From positions 29,900-93,899 of the forward strand of contig CAYPWF010000003.1 of assembly GCA_964414345.1 (NCBI GenBank): 64,000 bases of DNA, given 5' to 3'. The notes beneath the pieces are model-generated. The model searched no databases. It had not been told where the DNA came from and saw nothing but the letters and a program-made list of their open reading frames with translations. This document shows, one piece after another, positions 62,096 to 64,000 of this stretch. The DNA comes from Desulfocorpusculum sp964414345. Its GTDB lineage: Bacteria > Desulfobacterota > Desulfocorpusculales > Desulfocorpusculum. Position numbers and translations under genes: made by a program. The first letter of the stretch is position 1. Each line of letters starts with the position of its first letter.

Positions 62096-62554
62096 CTACA
62101 TCCACTGCATGAAGTGTTCCTCGTATTGCCGCTCCAGGGTCTCTTTGTGATGCAGCTCTTCTCTTGCCAGCCTGGAGAAAAGGGAAGCCAGGGAAGTCCC
62201 ACCGTAGTTGTCCTCCATGACCCTGTAAAGGTCGTAAGAGGCCTGCTCATTTTTCATGGCAAAGATCATTATGTCCTGGGGAGAACTCTGGGGGCCTATG
62301 GGATCCGCCACAAAGGCATCGCTCACACGTAGATCCTGAACCGCTTGCTTGCCCACCAGTTTTTCCACGCCACCTTCATCCAAGGCCTTTTGAAGGAGGT
62401 TTCTATGCCCCAGCTCCTGGTCGGCCAGCTCCTGCAAAAGAGTCTTTGCCCCAGGGTCCTTGACCATATCCCTAAACATCAAGTACAGCTCCCGCGCATC
62501 ATGTTCTTTACGAATCGCAAAATGCAGTACATCTTTGAGGCTCTCGAAGGTCAT
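62096..62554 (-). CDS. Ferritin-like di-iron domain protein
   Basis: 152 residues, two helix pairs with di-iron ligands: FAIRKEHDARELYLMFRDMV, LADQELGHRNLLQ (ExxH), FAMKNEQASYDLYRVMED and LAREELHHKETLERQYEEHF (ExxHH). Rubrerythrin-like family without rubredoxin domain. Start at ATG 62554 after GGAGG. Part of the oxygen-defence cluster, convergent to the rubredoxin reductase gene. Confidence 0.85.
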   Translation of the reverse strand: MTFESLKDVLHFAIRKEHDARELYLMFRDMVKDPGAKTLLQELADQELGHRNLLQKALDEGGVEKLVGKQAVQDLRVSDAFVADPIGPQSSPQDIMIFAMKNEQASYDLYRVMEDNYGGTSLASLFSRLAREELHHKETLERQYEEHFMQWM

Positions 62555-62760
62555 AGGATCCTCCCTTGTAGAATTTGCGGCCAACCTCCTCCCGAGTGAG
62601 GGTGGACTCAGCCGTTCTTTTACAGAATACTTAAGTGAGCCGGGGTGTCAAGTTGTAAACCGCTCCTGGGGGTTAAGTCTCGATAGTTGGACGGCTTACA
62701 GGTCTTGGACTTTAGGTCTCTTAAGGTAGAATCCCATAGCCCCAGGGCAAAGCCTAGCCC

Positions 62761-62952
62761 TAGTCATTTACCATCAGTTGATAATGCGGGCTATCCTTCT
62801 GGTATATTAACTAAAATCGGCATATGCTCAATGAGACCTGATTTTAGGTTTAAGCATTGGCCCTGGTTCGACTCGCAACACGCCAAAAAGTACCGGGGGC
62901 TTGGGGGCTTGAGTCCCAAAAATTAGAGGCTTTGGGGAATAATCCTAGCTAG
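62761..62952 (+). repeat. Dispersed hairpin repeat, copy J
   Basis: Left arm is damaged (TAGTCATTTACC), right arm ATAATGCGGGCTAT is intact. Body GACCTGATTTTAGGTTTAAG, second hairpin region GGGGGCTTGAGTCCC, right end GGGGAATAATCCTAGCTAG, which ends on the base before the glycosyltransferase ATG. The remaining 62585-62760 holds the ferritin-like gene's upstream region; nothing else is recognised in this 398-bp gap. Confidence 0.82.
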
Positions 62953-63810
62953 ATGAGCAGCGTCTCTGTTGTCATACCCACTTACAATAGGGCTAATATG
63001 CTCCGGGAGGCTTTGGAGTCGGTGCTTAGGCAGAGCTTTCAGCCAACAGAAGTCTTGGTGGTGGATGACGGCTCCACGGACCTCACTAAAGAGGTGGTGG
63101 CCAGCTTTGGGAATAAGAGGATAAGGTATCTTAGTTTCTCTAATTCCGGGGTGAGCAGTGCACGCAACAAGGGGTGGCGCTCAGCCCTGGGTGATTGGGT
63201 GGCCTTTCTGGATTCAGACGACCTTTGGCTCCCCCAAAAACTGCAACGCCAGATCCAGGCTGTGGACTCCAGGGCAGACGTGCCGCTTTGCTATACCGAC
63301 GAGATATGGATTCGGCACAACAGGAGGGTGAATCCTTGTAAGCACCACGCCAAGCACTCAGGTTGGATCTTCCAGCATTGTCTGGCAAGGTGCATCATCA
63401 GCCCATCATCAGCCTTGATTCGAAGGGATGTGCTTGAGGAAATGGGGGGATTCGATGAGAGCATGCCTGCCTGTGAGGACTATGACCTCTGGCTCAGGCT
63501 CACATCCAGGTACCCTGTGCTGTTTTTGGAAGAAAGGCTGATCATAAAAAGAGGAGGGCATCCCGACCAGCTCTCCAAGAAATTTTGGGGCATGGATCGC
63601 TTCCGAATAAGAGCCTTGGCCAGAATCCTCCAAGATCCGGCCCTAAGGGAAGACCAAAAGAAGGCCGCCTTGGCGCAACTGCAAAGAAAATGTGCCATCT
63701 ATTCCCATGGGGCCCGCAAAAGGGGTAGACATGCTGAGGCAGACTTCTATCAACGAGTTGCCCTGGAACCCTTGGCCGTGAGTCCCGAGGAATTCTCTTC
63801 TTACCTTTGA
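62953..63810 (+). CDS. Glycosyltransferase family 2
   Basis: 285 residues, GT-A fold: VSVVIPTYNRANMLREALES, LVVDDGSTDLTKEVV, and GDWVAFLDSDDLWLPQKLQR (DxD). CEDYDLWLRLTSRYPVLFLE matches GT2 acceptor-side motifs. Sugar and acceptor unknown. The ATG abuts repeat copy J, and no clear ribosome site lies within 12 bases; a later start is unlikely because MSSVSVVIPTYNR is needed for the fold. Probably a surface polysaccharide enzyme. Confidence 0.92.
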   Translation: MSSVSVVIPTYNRANMLREALESVLRQSFQPTEVLVVDDGSTDLTKEVVASFGNKRIRYLSFSNSGVSSARNKGWRSALGDWVAFLDSDDLWLPQKLQRQIQAVDSRADVPLCYTDEIWIRHNRRVNPCKHHAKHSGWIFQHCLARCIISPSSALIRRDVLEEMGGFDESMPACEDYDLWLRLTSRYPVLFLEERLIIKRGGHPDQLSKKFWGMDRFRIRALARILQDPALREDQKKAALAQLQRKCAIYSHGARKRGRHAEADFYQRVALEPLAVSPEEFSSYL

Positions 63811-64000
63811 GAAACCTTGCAGCCACAGGAGCTATGGGAGACAGTAGAAGCGGGTCCTATGATCCCCGGCCCGAATTTTTGTAACTGGTCACGGGGGGGT
63901 GGCGGCATTTCTCTCCGCTTCAAGTCTTCGGCGCTTGATTTTCCAAAGGATTTGGCCTCCGGGGGATGCTTGCCCCCTCCCTCGGTCGGCCTCAGCTTCG

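Noticed and set aside
61978..62250. Possible small gene running through repeat copy I
   Set aside because: Half of it is repeat sequence and the rest is out of frame with the ferritin-like gene; similar frames do not persist in other copies.
63811..64000. Possible end of a minus-strand gene at the right edge
   Set aside because: Two minus-strand frames stay open to the edge (one stops at 63889), but neither shows a motif or a decisive codon pattern, so no CDS is called. No tRNA or repeat copy was found there.

Overview
The window suggests a mesophilic or moderately thermophilic deltaproteobacterium (Desulfobacterota, Syntrophobacteria/Desulfobacteria type). This rests on gene content: glycolate/D-lactate oxidase GlcDF, a tripartite TRAP transporter, a probable non-decarboxylating glutaryl-CoA dehydrogenase next to a GcdA-type decarboxylase subunit, a single-subunit quinol nitric oxide reductase, rubredoxin/rubrerythrin-type oxygen defence, and the order trpS - M50 protease - accA - dnaE - guaA - guaB - ppx - sppA - rpsA - cmk. 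No rRNA, tRNA, CRISPR array, transposase gene or prophage was recognised. Lineage is an inference; no 16S is present.

Layout. 1-3.8 kb: end-truncated ffh, then glcF and glcD (minus strand). 4.0-11.7 kb (plus strand): a catabolic cassette of a PanB-like enzyme, TRAP DctP-DctQ-DctM, a LarA-type nickel 2-hydroxyacid racemase, a DUF1537 four-carbon acid-sugar kinase and a PdxA2-type dehydrogenase. Together these can import a hydroxy acid such as threonate or erythronate, epimerise it, phosphorylate it, and cleave it to dihydroxyacetone phosphate plus CO2. 11.8-13.7 kb: panE and a second, canonical panB (minus). 13.9-19.8 kb: small cysteine-rich and ACT-domain proteins, a group III-type phosphofructokinase, a FAU-1/DUF402 protein, an amidohydrolase, two unknowns and a PPOX-fold flavoprotein. 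20.0-26.8 kb: a complete oligopeptide-type ABC operon ending in an M20 peptidase. 27.7-34 kb: CoA-ligase-like protein, enoyl-CoA hydratase, amidohydrolase, class II aldolase, RNase Z-like protein and a PLD-domain protein. 34.3-49.8 kb: a minus-strand housekeeping run (scpA, trpS, M50 protease, accA, dnaE, guaA, guaB, ppx/gppA, sppA, rpsA, cmk, PilZ). 50-52.7 kb: quinol NO reductase and a ubiquitin-fold protein. 53-56.2 kb: glutaryl-CoA dehydrogenase, GcdA and a biotin carrier. 56.3-63.8 kb: rlmN, a DapA-family lyase, zinc-ribbon and CBS proteins, a rubrerythrin-like protein, a rubredoxin too short to be found by long-ORF searches, an NADH:rubredoxin-reductase-like flavoprotein, a ferritin-like protein and a glycosyltransferase.

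The most unusual feature is a dispersed repeat family of about 165-200 bp. There are eight long copies plus three solo hairpins, in both orientations. A long copy begins with the inverted repeat TAGCCCGCATTATTCAC ... GTGGATAATGCGGGCTA, continues through about 150 bp of conserved body holding a second G-rich/C-rich hairpin, and ends with a sequence that is the imperfect inverse of its own left end. Copies sit almost always just after a stop codon, hairpin first. Two copies 34 kb apart are almost identical. Copies preserve their stems by paired changes, and two of them supply the stop codon of the neighbouring gene. I do not recognise the family; it behaves like a MITE/REP-type mobile structured element.
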